The notes: generated from the sequence alone by a model not told the origin. Shown: positions 1 to 7,310, counted from the stretch's first letter. The stretch: DNA of 14,613 nucleotides from Comamonadaceae bacterium (GCA_947374705.1 CANCDA010000045.1:1-14613), one strand, 5' to 3'. Program-made: numbers and translations.

Positions 1-33
1 TTTGGTGCGGTTCCTGGCCTAAGGTTGGGGCCT

Positions 34-1494
34 ATGCTGCGAATCACACCCGGCCCCGTCCTCCCCCTGCACGACTTGGCGGCCACGCGTCAGCTTGAAG
101 CCACCGCCGCAGCGGTTCTGCCCGCGCACACCTTGATGCAACGCGCCGGGTTGGCCACAGCCCGCTTAGCGCTGGCCTTGGCACCCCACGCCCGCCACAT
201 CTGGGTGGCCTGTGGGCCGGGCAATAACGGTGGCGATGGCCTGGAGGCAGCCCTGCAACTCCATCGCATGGGAAAAACGCCTGTGGTCACTTGGCTGGGG
301 ACGGTGCAGACAGCAACGACAGATGCCGCAGCGTCTTACGCACGGGCTTTAACGGCTGGCGTGAGGTTTGCCACTGCACCGCCACTCGAATGCGATCTGT
401 GCATCGACGCACTGCTCGGCATCGGGGCGAGTCGCCCTGCACAGGGTTTGATGGCGGAATGGATCGCCCGCATCAACACGCTTGATGTGCCCGTGCTCGC
501 CATTGACCTGCCCTCGGGCCTGAACCCAGACACCGGGGCGACCCCTGGCCTTTGCATTAATGCAAGCCACACCTTGAGCCTGCTCACCCTCAAACCCGGC
601 CTGTTCACGGGCATGGGGCGCGACGCGACGGGGCAGGTCTGGTTCGAATCCTTGCGTGACGAGTCTTGCGACTCCATCTGGGGTTCTCCTGAACCCTGCG
701 CCGTTTTAAATCCGGCGCCCCTCGAACGCATTCGTCACCACGCCTCACACAAGGGTAGTTACGGCGATGTCGCTGTGATCGGCGGCGCAGCGGGCATGAC
801 GGGGGCCGCACTGTTGGCAGCCAGAGCCACGTTGCACCACGGTGCGGGACGGGTTTTTGTCGGCCTGCTGGGCGGGGGTGAGTTGACGGGCGATGCAACT
901 CAACCCGAGCTGATGTTTCGCGCCATCGACACCCTGGAACTTGACCACATGACAGTGGTGTGCGGTTGTGGCGGTGGCACGGCGATTGCCGCCTATTTGG
1001 GCAAAATTTTATCGGCGGCATCGCGCTTGGTGCTCGATGCAGATGCTCTCAATTCAATAGCTAATGACGCGCAATTGGAAAGCCTATTGAAGGCAAGGCC
1101 ATCTAAAAACCAGCTCACGGTTCTCACGCCCCACCCGCTCGAAGCCGCCCGCCTGTTGGGCATCAGCACCTCAGAAATTCAGCACAAGCGTCTGGCCGCT
1201 GCCGAGCAACTGGCGCAACGCATGGGCTGCACGGTGGTGCTCAAGGGCTCGGGCAGCATCACCGCCAGCCCAGGAGAGCGCAGCGTCATCAACCCAACAG
1301 GTAACGCCCGGCTGGCCACAGCAGGCACGGGTGACGTGCTGGCGGGGATGATCGGAGCACGGCTAGCCGCTGGGGTATCAACCCCCTCTGAGGCCCACCA
1401 AGCGGCCTGCGAGGCGGTTTACGAGCACGGACTCAAGGCGGACTGCTGGCCAACGCACCAGCCACTCACGGCGGGCGCACTGGCACGGGCTTAG
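34..1494 (+). CDS. nnr: Bifunctional NAD(P)H-hydrate epimerase / ADP-dependent NAD(P)H-hydrate dehydratase
   Basis: This cytosolic metabolite-repair enzyme should epimerise damaged R-NAD(P)HX to the S form and dehydrate it back to NAD(P)H using ADP. It is 486 aa from ATG 34, slightly shorter than the E. coli fusion of about 515 aa. The N-terminal YjeF_N half (about 1-215) has the loop GPGNNGGDG (61-69), then CIDALLG and IDLPSGLNPDTG. The C-terminal ribokinase-like half (about 235-486) has KGSYGDVAVIGG, VLDADALN (333-340), VLTPHPLEAARLLG and the nucleotide/catalytic motif GTGDVLAG with Asp434. A TTG at 25 is in frame, but ATG 34 gives the better N-terminus. In another frame, TAA at 20-22 closes six codons (LVRFLA) that could be the tail of an upstream gene; this is too short to judge. 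The gene converges on the SDR at 1511 with only 16 nt between stops. Confidence 0.95.
   Translation: MLRITPGPVLPLHDLAATRQLEATAAAVLPAHTLMQRAGLATARLALALAPHARHIWVACGPGNNGGDGLEAALQLHRMGKTPVVTWLGTVQTATTDAAASYARALTAGVRFATAPPLECDLCIDALLGIGASRPAQGLMAEWIARINTLDVPVLAIDLPSGLNPDTGATPGLCINASHTLSLLTLKPGLFTGMGRDATGQVWFESLRDESCDSIWGSPEPCAVLNPAPLERIRHHASHKGSYGDVAVIGGAAGMTGAALLAARATLHHGAGRVFVGLLGGGELTGDATQPELMFRAIDTLELDHMTVVCGCGGGTAIAAYLGKILSAASRLVLDADALNSIANDAQLESLLKARPSKNQLTVLTPHPLEAARLLGISTSEIQHKRLAAAEQLAQRMGCTVVLKGSGSITASPGERSVINPTGNARLATAGTGDVLAGMIGARLAAGVSTPSEAHQAACEAVYEHGLKADCWPTHQPLTAGALARA
1053..1091. repeat. Short inverted repeat inside the nnr dehydratase domain
   Basis: TTCAATAG at 1053-1060 is mirrored by CTATTGAA at 1084-1091, with a 23-nt spacer. 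The stretch is visibly richer in A/T than the surrounding gene. It codes for residues just after VLDADALN. The protein length here looks normal for the family, so it is not a clear insertion. Confidence 0.4.
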
Positions 1495-1510
1495 TCTTGG
1501 GATTAATGAA

Positions 1511-2266
1511 TCAACCGCGGCCCACAAACGGCATCTTGGTCGCCATCACGGTGTGGAACAGCACATTGGCTTCCAGCGGCAGATTGGCCATGTACAGCAC
1601 CGACTGACCCACGATGTTCACGTCCATCAGCGGCTCAATGGCGATTTCACCGTTGGCCTGAAGAATGCCTTTGGCCATGCGCGCGGCCATCTCGGTGGCG
1701 GCATTGCCGATATCAATCTGACCCACGGCGATGTTGTACTTGCGACCATCGAGCGAGGCTGTTTTGGTCAGACCCATCACGCCATGTTTGGTGGCGGTGT
1801 AGGCGATGGAGTTGGGGCGAGGCGTGTGGGCTGAAATGGAGCCATTGTTGATGATCCGCCCACCCTGCGGGGTTTGCGCCTTCATCACGCGAAACGCCTG
1901 CTGAATGCACAGGAACATGCCGGTGAAGTTGATGTCAACGACGTTTTTCCATTGCTCAACCGTGAGGTCTTCCAGCATGATGCCGGGGGCATTCACACCC
2001 GCGTTGTTGAACAACACGTTCAAATGTCCAAAGGTCTTCACCGTGGTCTCAAACAACTGCTGCACCGCCTGTGGGTTAGATACATCGGTGGGGACGACCA
2101 GCACCCGCTCACCCGCGCCGCTCTCGGTGGCCACCAGTTGCAGGGGCTCAGCACGACGACCGGCCAAAGCGACGTAGTAGCCATCTTTCAACAAGGCCAA
2201 GGCGGCGGCCTTGCCGACGCCCGTACCGGCACCGGTCACGATGGCGACGCGTTTCGTAGAACTCAT
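1511..2266 (-). CDS. SDR family oxidoreductase, substrate unknown
   Basis: This is a 251-aa classical short-chain dehydrogenase/reductase, expected to be a cytosolic NAD(P)-dependent alcohol or ketone oxidoreductase. It shows the Rossmann motif TGAGTGVG (11-18), NNAG (87-90), Asn113, and the catalytic triad Ser143, Tyr156 and Lys160. Arg37-Arg38 after the second beta strand suggest a preference for NADP(H); this is inference. The start was set at ATG 2266 because AGGAGA lies just upstream and the protein then opens with MSSTKRVAIVTG; an in-frame start at 2299 would fall inside the hairpin. The C-terminus (MATKMPFVGRG) is unlike FabG, and I cannot assign a substrate. It lies 80 nt downstream of rnr. 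No promoter of its own is obvious in that gap, so it may depend on read-through or on a promoter within rnr. Confidence 0.88.
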   Translation of the reverse strand: MSSTKRVAIVTGAGTGVGKAAALALLKDGYYVALAGRRAEPLQLVATESGAGERVLVVPTDVSNPQAVQQLFETTVKTFGHLNVLFNNAGVNAPGIMLEDLTVEQWKNVVDINFTGMFLCIQQAFRVMKAQTPQGGRIINNGSISAHTPRPNSIAYTATKHGVMGLTKTASLDGRKYNIAVGQIDIGNAATEMAARMAKGILQANGEIAIEPLMDVNIVGQSVLYMANLPLEANVLFHTVMATKMPFVGRG

Positions 2267-2280
2267 ATTTTTCTCCTGAA

Positions 2281-2320
2281 TAAATAAATGGAAAGCCAAG
2301 ACCCTTCGTGGGGTCTTGGC
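2281..2320 (-). terminator. Hairpin terminator after rnr
   Basis: There is a perfect 10-bp stem, GCCAAGACCC (2295-2304) pairing with GGGTCTTGGC (2311-2320), around a 6-nt loop. Read on the minus strand it is followed by TTTCCATTTATTTA, a fair but interrupted U-tract. It sits 27 nt past the rnr stop and ahead of the SDR ribosome-binding site, so it probably reduces rnr transcription entering the SDR. Confidence 0.65.
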
Positions 2321-2346
2321 TCAAAGTGAAACCATTAATGCCGATC

Positions 2347-4656
2347 TTAACGCCGGGATTTTCGGCTCTTGCCTTTGCCCGATTCGGGTCGGCCAGACTC
2401 TTTTTTGGCAGCAGCCTTGAGTGCCTGAATCGGTGAAGGGTGAGCCCTGGCTTGTGCCGCTTCGGCCTTCTTAGAAGCACGGCGACGCGAGCCTTTGGGC
2501 GTCACGCCCTCATCAAAGCGACGCTCATTCTCCGGGGGCAAACCCTTGTCCTTCATGGCCCGTGCCACCCGTTCTTCGCCCTCGTTCACCAAGCGGAAGT
2601 CAATACGCCGACCATCCAAGTCCACCCGGCTCACCTGCACGCGCACCCGTGTACCCACGGCGTAGCGGATGCCGGTGCGCTCGCCGCGCAATTCCTGGCG
2701 CGCTTCATCAAAGCGGAAATACTCGCCGCCCAACTCGGTGATGTGCACCAGACCTTCCACGTACATAGCGTCCAGCGTCACAAAGATGCCAAAGCCGGTG
2801 GCTGCCGTAACGATGCCGCTGTACTCCTCACCCAAATGTTCACGCATGTACTTGCACTTGAGCCAAGCCTCCACGTCGCGGCTGGCCTCGTCCGCACGGC
2901 GTTCGTTGGCGCTGCAGTGCAGGCCGGCGGCCTGCCAGGCCATTTGTTCTGCGCTGGCTTTTTTAGGCTTGGCACCACCTGCTTTGAGCTTGGCTGCATC
3001 GCTTTTTTCGATGCGACGCGAGAGCTTGGCATGCGCCTCGCCCGGTGTGGGCAGCGTAGGCAACTGGTAACGGGTCTTGCCCAGAATGGCTTTGATGACG
3101 CGATGCACCAGCAGATCGGGGTAGCGGCGGATCGGGCTGGTGAAGTGCGTGTAGGCGTCAAAGGCCAAACCAAAGTGGCCACTGTTGGCCGGGGTGTAAA
3201 TCGCCTGTTGCATGGAGCGCAACAGCATGGAATGGATTTGCTGCGCGTCGGGGCGGTCTTTGGTGGCCAGAGCGATGGCCTGAAACTCACCGGGTGACGG
3301 GTCATCGCTGATCGTCATGCCCACACCCGTGGCCTTGAGGTAGTTGCGCAGCAACTCGTTTTTCTCAGGCGTCGGGCCTTCGTGCACGCGGAACAGACCG
3401 GCTTGCTTGCCCTGGGCGATGAAGTCCGCACTGCACACATTGGCCGCCAGCATGGCTTCTTCAATCAGGCGGTGCGCCTCGTTGCGGGTGCGTGGCACAA
3501 TTTTTTCAATGCGTCCGCTCTCGTCGCAAACAATCTGTGTCTCCGTCGTCTCAAAATCGACCGCACCACGCTTACCTCGGGCTACCAGCAAGGCGCGGTA
3601 CACCTCGGAGAGGTTGAGCAAATCACCCACGCGGTCTTTGCGCTTCAAGGCCTCAGGCCCGTTGGTGTTGGTCAAAATCGCCGCCACCTCGGTGTAGGTG
3701 AAACGCGCATGACTCCACATCACGGCTGGGTAGAACTGGTAGGCCGAAACCTCGCCCTCGGTCGTCACGAACATGTCGCACACCATGCACAGGCGCTCGA
3801 CTTCAGGGTTCAGCGAGCACAAGCCGTTGGAGAGTTTCTCCGGCAGCATGGGGATCACGCGGCGCGGGAAATAGACACTGGTGGCGCGTTCATACGCGTC
3901 CACGTCAATGGCAGAGCCGGTCTCGACATAGTGACTCACATCGGCAATCGCGACCAGCAAGCGCCAGCCTTTGATGGCCGAGCGGCCTTTGCCCTGAGTG
4001 GCCGGCTCGCAGTACACCGCGTCGTCAAAGTCGCGTGCGTCTTCGCCGTCAATCGTCACCAGGGGCACATCGGTCAGGTCAACACGGTGTCGTTTGTCCT
4101 CAGGGCGCACTTTGTCAGGCAGGCCACGGGCCAGTGCGATACAGGCGTCAGTAAACACATGAGGCACGCTGTACTTGCGCACGGCAATTTCAATCTCCAT
4201 GCCGGGGTCGTCCACCTCACCCAGCACCTCTTTGATGCGGCCCACCGGCTGGCCAAACAGCGAGGGCGGCTCGACCAACTCAACCACCACCACCTGGCCC
4301 GCCTTGGCGTCGCCGGTGGCACTCTTGGGGATCATCACGTCTTGCCCGTAACGCTTGTCCTCGGGGGCCACGATCCAGATGCCGCTTTCATGCAGCAGGC
4401 GGCCAATGATGGGTTGTGGAGGCCGCTCAATGATCTCCACCACGCGGCCCTCGGGGCGACCTTTGCGGTCAGAGCGTGCGATGCGCACCTTGATGCGGTC
4501 TTTGTGCAAGACAGCGCGCATCTCGTTGGGCGGCAGATAAATGTCGGGCTCGCCATCGTCACGGGTCACGAAGCCATGGCCGTCGCGGTGTCCTTGAACA
4601 ACGCCTTCAATTTCGTCCAGCAATCCGCTGGTTTGAACGGTAGTTTTGATAAACAA
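2347..4656 (-). CDS. rnr: Ribonuclease R (3'-5' exoribonuclease)
   Basis: This processive hydrolytic 3'-5' exoribonuclease degrades structured RNA, acts in rRNA quality control and contributes to trans-translation. The predicted protein is 769 aa (E. coli about 813). An N-terminal cold-shock/OB region (about 15-165, with GHGFV at 26-30) precedes the RNB domain (about 190-560). The RNB domain holds TIDGEDARDFDDAVYCE (201-217), where Asp203, Asp209, Asp211 and Asp212 match the catalytic Mg sites, and YTHFTSPIRRYPDLLVHR (502-519). The S1 domain spans about 611-692. The tail 701-769 is rich in Lys/Arg, as in other RNase R proteins. A second Lys/Ala-rich stretch (about 547-577) lies between the RNB core and the HCSANERRADEASRD segment and looks like a lineage insertion. 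The start codon is TTG, supported by AGGAGA at normal spacing and by no better in-frame ATG. No convincing promoter was seen upstream. Confidence 0.96.
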   Translation of the reverse strand: MFIKTTVQTSGLLDEIEGVVQGHRDGHGFVTRDDGEPDIYLPPNEMRAVLHKDRIKVRIARSDRKGRPEGRVVEIIERPPQPIIGRLLHESGIWIVAPEDKRYGQDVMIPKSATGDAKAGQVVVVELVEPPSLFGQPVGRIKEVLGEVDDPGMEIEIAVRKYSVPHVFTDACIALARGLPDKVRPEDKRHRVDLTDVPLVTIDGEDARDFDDAVYCEPATQGKGRSAIKGWRLLVAIADVSHYVETGSAIDVDAYERATSVYFPRRVIPMLPEKLSNGLCSLNPEVERLCMVCDMFVTTEGEVSAYQFYPAVMWSHARFTYTEVAAILTNTNGPEALKRKDRVGDLLNLSEVYRALLVARGKRGAVDFETTETQIVCDESGRIEKIVPRTRNEAHRLIEEAMLAANVCSADFIAQGKQAGLFRVHEGPTPEKNELLRNYLKATGVGMTISDDPSPGEFQAIALATKDRPDAQQIHSMLLRSMQQAIYTPANSGHFGLAFDAYTHFTSPIRRYPDLLVHRVIKAILGKTRYQLPTLPTPGEAHAKLSRRIEKSDAAKLKAGGAKPKKASAEQMAWQAAGLHCSANERRADEASRDVEAWLKCKYMREHLGEEYSGIVTAATGFGIFVTLDAMYVEGLVHITELGGEYFRFDEARQELRGERTGIRYAVGTRVRVQVSRVDLDGRRIDFRLVNEGEERVARAMKDKGLPPENERRFDEGVTPKGSRRRASKKAEAAQARAHPSPIQALKAAAKKESGRPESGKGKSRKSRR

Positions 4657-4783
4657 CTCTCTCTCCTGGAAACCCAGGTGGTTTAAATAAATTTGGGTTG
4701 ACGCTCTACTGAGGCGGAACGAAAAAAGTTCGTGAATTACAGGATCATCTCAACGGAAATCATCGAAACCCCCTCTGAGCCTA

Positions 4784-4792
4784 TGCTATACT
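4784..4792 (+). promoter_or_regulatory. Extended -10 promoter of tRNA-Leu
   Basis: TGCTATACT is an extended -10 element (TGn plus TATACT), placing the likely transcription start about 6 nt before the mature tRNA. The -35 position holds only weak matches (around TCGAAA at 4764-4769). The same TGnTATACT form occurs before tRNA-Val. Confidence 0.65.
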
Positions 4793-4805
4793 AGCACTCG
4801 TTGTG

Positions 4806-4892
4806 GCCCAGGTGGCGAAATTGGTAGACGCACCAGCTTCAGGTGCTGGCGTTCGCAAGGACGTGGAAGTTCGAGTCTTCTCCTGGGCACCA
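4806..4892 (+). tRNA. tRNA-Leu, anticodon CAG
   Basis: This 87-nt class II tRNA has acceptor stem GCCCAGG (4806-4812) paired with CCTGGGC (4882-4888), discriminator A4889 and an encoded CCA at 4890-4892. The anticodon arm is CCAGC-TTCAGGT-GCTGG, giving anticodon CAG, which reads CUG, a common Leu codon in GC-rich genomes. A long variable arm follows (GCGTTCGCAAGGACGT region), then TTCGAGT in the T loop. The gene diverges from rnr and is followed by a strong terminator. Confidence 0.97.
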
Positions 4893-4897
4893 CTTTG

Positions 4898-4928
4898 AAA
4901 AGCCCCATGCATTTGCATGGGGCTTTTT
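4898..4928. terminator. Bidirectional terminator between tRNA-Leu and rimO
   Basis: A 13-bp perfect stem, AAAAGCCCCATGC (4898-4910) with GCATGGGGCTTTT (4915-4927), encloses the loop ATTT. It has a T-tract on the plus strand and the mirrored T-tract on the minus strand. It lies 5 nt after the tRNA CCA and 24 nt after the rimO stop, so it can end both convergent transcripts. Confidence 0.9.
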
Positions 4929-4952
4929 CTTTGGGTCAATCGGTTCTGCAAA

Positions 4953-6335
4953 TCAGATGGGCAAAGCCACCAAATCATGGCCCTGCGTGCCCACAATTCG
5001 CGCACGCGTGAACTCACCCACTTTGAGTGTTTTGCTGATCTTCTCTGGCGGCAGCAATCGCACCGTGCCATCAATCTCTGGCGCATCGGCATAGGTGCGA
5101 CCCACACCACCCTTGCGGCCAAGTGCCGGGGCAGAGTCCACCAGCACCTGCATCGTGGCCCCCACGCGGCGCAGTAGCTTGGCGGCAGACACCTCTTCAG
5201 TCACGGCCATGAAACGCGCGCGCCGCTCTTCTCGCAATTCGAACGGCAACATGCCGGGGATGTCATTGGCCGCAGCACCTTTGACGGGGCTGTAGGCAAA
5301 GCATCCCGCGCGGTCAATCTGCGCCTCGCGCATGAAATCAAGCAGGTGCTCGAACTCACTCTCGGTCTCACCCGGAAAACCAGCGATGAACGTACTGCGA
5401 ATCACGATCTCGGGGCAGATCTCGCGCCAATTCTGTATGCGCTCCAGATTGCGCTCGCCACTGGCCGGACGCTTCATGCGCTTGAGCACATCAGGGTGAC
5501 TGTGCTGCAAAGGCACGTCCAGATACGGCAGCACCTTGCCGGTGGCCATCAACGGGATGATCTCGTCCACACTCGGGTAGGGGTACACGTAATGCAAGCG
5601 CACCCACGCACCATAGGGCTCGGCCATTTCGCCCAGTGTCTGCACCAACTCCAGCATGCGCGTCTTGACCGGCGTGCCATCGAAGAAACCGGTGCGGTAT
5701 TTCACGTCAACGCCGTAGGCTGAGGTGTCTTGGCTGATGACCAGTAACTCTTTGACGCCGCCTTCAAACAAAGCGCGCGCCTCTTTGAGCACATCGCCAA
5801 TCGGGCGCGAGACCAAGTCACCGCGCATGGAGGGGATGATGCAAAACGTGCAACGGTGATTGCAGCCTTCGCTGATCTTCAGGTAGGCGTAATGGCGTGG
5901 CGTGAGCTTGATGCCTGCAATGCCAAAGGGATTGGGTACCAGGTCGATGAAAGGATCGTGCGGCTTGGGCAAGTTGGCGTGCACCGCGTCCATCACCTCT
6001 TGCGTGGCGTGCGGGCCGGTGACAGCCAGCACCTTGGGGTGCATCTGGCGAACCAAGTTACCGCCGTCTTCGCCCGTCTTCGCACCCAGACAACCGGTGA
6101 CGATGACACGGCCGTTCTCCGCCAGTGCCTCGCCAATCGTGTCCAGGCTTTCTTTGACCGCGTCGTCAATAAAACCGCAAGTGTTGACGATGACAAGGTC
6201 TGCACCTTCAAAGGTCTTGACGGTTTCATAGCCTTCGGCGTTCAACTGCGTGAGGATCAACTCAGAGTCGGTCAAAGCCTTGGGGCAACCCAGGCTGACA
6301 AATCCAATTTTGGCGGTGGTCGGTAGGGCGGACAT
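4953..6335 (-). CDS. rimO: Ribosomal protein uS12 (S12) methylthiotransferase RimO
   Basis: RimO is a radical-SAM enzyme that adds a methylthio group to the beta-carbon of the conserved Asp of ribosomal protein S12. The protein is 460 aa, a usual length. The UPF0004 N-terminal domain binds one Fe-S cluster through Cys17 (SLGCPKA), Cys53 (NTCG) and Cys82 (GCLG). The radical-SAM motif CNHRCTFC supplies Cys158, Cys162 and Cys165 for the second cluster. The C-terminal part (about 390-460) fits a TRAM substrate-binding domain. SLGCPKALTDSE is typical of RimO rather than MiaB. The start is ATG 6335; the Shine-Dalgarno before it is weak. The gene lies 53 nt downstream of phaR with no terminator seen, so the two are probably co-transcribed. 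Confidence 0.97.
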   Translation of the reverse strand: MSALPTTAKIGFVSLGCPKALTDSELILTQLNAEGYETVKTFEGADLVIVNTCGFIDDAVKESLDTIGEALAENGRVIVTGCLGAKTGEDGGNLVRQMHPKVLAVTGPHATQEVMDAVHANLPKPHDPFIDLVPNPFGIAGIKLTPRHYAYLKISEGCNHRCTFCIIPSMRGDLVSRPIGDVLKEARALFEGGVKELLVISQDTSAYGVDVKYRTGFFDGTPVKTRMLELVQTLGEMAEPYGAWVRLHYVYPYPSVDEIIPLMATGKVLPYLDVPLQHSHPDVLKRMKRPASGERNLERIQNWREICPEIVIRSTFIAGFPGETESEFEHLLDFMREAQIDRAGCFAYSPVKGAAANDIPGMLPFELREERRARFMAVTEEVSAAKLLRRVGATMQVLVDSAPALGRKGGVGRTYADAPEIDGTVRLLPPEKISKTLKVGEFTRARIVGTQGHDLVALPI

Positions 6336-6388
6336 AAGCTCAACTTCAAGTTAGAGGCAACACAGGTTTTGTGTGATGCGTAGTGTGT

Positions 6389-6922
6389 TTAACGTTTCAG
6401 GCCAAAAGTTTCGAGCATCTGCTCGGTTTGCTTTTGCATCTGCTCTTGGAACTGCAGCATCATGTTTTTGGACTGCTCAATGTTGTTGTTCAACAGCCCC
6501 TGTATCGAAGGCGACTGCAAGCCCATGAACTGCGCCCAGAGTTCAGGCGTCATCTGCTTGGACTGCTCACCCAGCTTGGTTTGCACATCCTGCATAGCAT
6601 GGATGTTTTTTTCCAGATAACTGCCCATGAAGCCGTGCATGGCCTGGCCATAAAACCGAATGATGCTAGAGAGCACCTCGGTGGTGAACATGGGCGTGCC
6701 GCAGTCTTCTTCTTCCAGAATGATTTGCAGCAGGATGCTGCGGGTCAGATCATCACCGCTTTTGGCGTCTTGCACCACAAAAGGACTGTTTTTAAGCACC
6801 AACTGCTTGATCTCGGCCAGGGTGATGTAGGTCGAGGCATTGGTGTCGTACAGCCGACGGTTGGGGTATTTTTTGATGACATGCGCGCTCGGGGTCGCAT
6901 GTTCATTTTTTTTGGTTTTCAT
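6389..6922 (-). CDS. phaR: Polyhydroxyalkanoate synthesis repressor PhaR
   Basis: PhaR is a DNA-binding regulator that also binds polyhydroxybutyrate. In other bacteria it represses phasin genes and itself until PHB granules titrate it away. The protein is 177 aa. The N-terminal DNA-binding domain carries the hallmark VIKKYPNRRLYDT (15-27), followed by TYITLAEIKQLV. The C-terminal half (about 75-170) is predicted helical and Gln/Met-rich, as expected for the PHB accumulation domain (NNNIEQSKNMMLQFQEQMQKQ region, in part). The start at ATG 6922 follows AGAGGAGA at good spacing; an in-frame extension to 7048 is not supported. No phaC, phaA, phaB or phasin gene lies in the window. The SDRs nearby are not PhaB-like enough to claim a link. 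Confidence 0.95.
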   Translation of the reverse strand: MKTKKNEHATPSAHVIKKYPNRRLYDTNASTYITLAEIKQLVLKNSPFVVQDAKSGDDLTRSILLQIILEEEDCGTPMFTTEVLSSIIRFYGQAMHGFMGSYLEKNIHAMQDVQTKLGEQSKQMTPELWAQFMGLQSPSIQGLLNNNIEQSKNMMLQFQEQMQKQTEQMLETFGLKR

Positions 6923-6960
6923 ATCTGAATTCTCCTCTTGTCGATCATCTAGCCGATCAA

Positions 6961-6982
6961 GTTGACTGCTGAGACAACTATA
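6961..6982 (-). promoter_or_regulatory. Candidate phaR promoter with overlapping imperfect palindrome
   Basis: On the minus strand, TATAGT (6977-6982) could serve as a -10 about 55 nt before the phaR start, but no good -35 is visible. It overlaps an imperfect 18-bp palindrome (6961-6978; arms GTTG/CAAC and CT/AG). Autoregulation is known for PhaR proteins, so an operator here is plausible. The evidence is weak. Confidence 0.3.
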
Positions 6983-7073
6983 TTGCACCGAAACACTTAG
7001 AAGGAGATCATTCGCCGAAAGTCCCCAAAGATCACTGTGGGGTGGCAAAAGAGATGCTGAACTCGAAAACTAT

Positions 7074-7150
7074 TGGTAGGCGCGATTGGACTCGAACCAA
7101 CGACCCCCACCATGTCAAGGTGGTGCTCTAACCAGCTGAGCTACGCGCCT
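7074..7150 (-). tRNA. tRNA-Val, anticodon GAC
   Basis: This is a 77-nt tRNA on the minus strand. The acceptor AGGCGCG pairs with CGCGCCT, with discriminator A and an encoded CCA (TGG at 7074-7076 on the plus strand). The D arm is GCTC/GAGC, the anticodon arm is CCACC-TTGACAT-GGTGG with anticodon GAC, and the T loop is TTCGAGT. It reads GUC and GUU codons. It lies upstream of phaR in the same orientation, with 151 nt between. Confidence 0.97.
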
Positions 7151-7169
7151 ACAGTATTCGAGAGGCCGA

Positions 7170-7178
7170 AGTATAACA
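7170..7178 (-). promoter_or_regulatory. Extended -10 promoter of tRNA-Val
   Basis: Read on the minus strand this is TGTTATACT, an extended -10. It is followed by the GC-rich stretch TCGGCCTC, typical of discriminators in stringently controlled stable-RNA promoters. The mature tRNA begins about 20 nt downstream. No clear -35 was found. Confidence 0.6.
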
Positions 7179-7202
7179 GTTAAATTTCACGCTTCTGCCG
7201 CG

Positions 7203-7233
7203 TTGAAAAGAATCTTGAGTGATGGACGATAAT
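7203..7233 (+). promoter_or_regulatory. Candidate promoter of the 7311-14613 gene run
   Basis: TTGAAA (7203-7208) and GATAAT (7228-7233) each match five of six bases of the sigma-70 consensus. They are separated by a long 19-nt spacer. A start near 7240 would leave a leader of about 70 nt before the SDR at 7311. This is the only plausible plus-strand promoter seen ahead of the run. Confidence 0.4.
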
Positions 7234-7246
7234 TTGAGACTAAGTT

Positions 7247-7273
7247 CAACACCATCAACACCATCAACACCAC
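7247..7273 (+). repeat. Three tandem 9-bp units in the SDR leader
   Basis: CAACACCAT occurs twice in tandem (7247-7255 and 7256-7264), followed by CAACACCAC (7265-7273). The array lies between the candidate promoter and the ribosome-binding site of the SDR at 7311. It contains no start codon in use. Confidence 0.85.
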
Positions 7274-7310
7274 GCAGCACATTGTTGCAACCCATTCACT
7301 AGGAGTTCTC

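Noticed and set aside
1..22. Possible 3' end of an upstream gene (six codons, LVRFLA, then TAA)
   Set aside because: It is too short to distinguish from chance.
605..1021. Minus-strand open frame inside nnr
   Set aside because: It is an Arg/Pro-rich shadow of the strongly supported nnr reading frame.
3382..4686. Long open frame (434 codons) on the plus strand opposite rnr
   Set aside because: It lies wholly antisense to a clear RNase R gene. The translation is His/Ala/Gly-rich with no family motif, as expected from the complement of a GC-rich gene.
7020..7045. CCCCA/TGGGG stem between tRNA-Val and phaR as a terminator
   Set aside because: The stem is only 5 bp with a 10-nt loop and has no T-tract. 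It is too weak to call.
6923..7048. N-terminal extension of PhaR
   Set aside because: The PhaR domain begins at ATG 6922 with its own AGAGGAGA site. The extension has no homology that I recognise and covers the promoter region.
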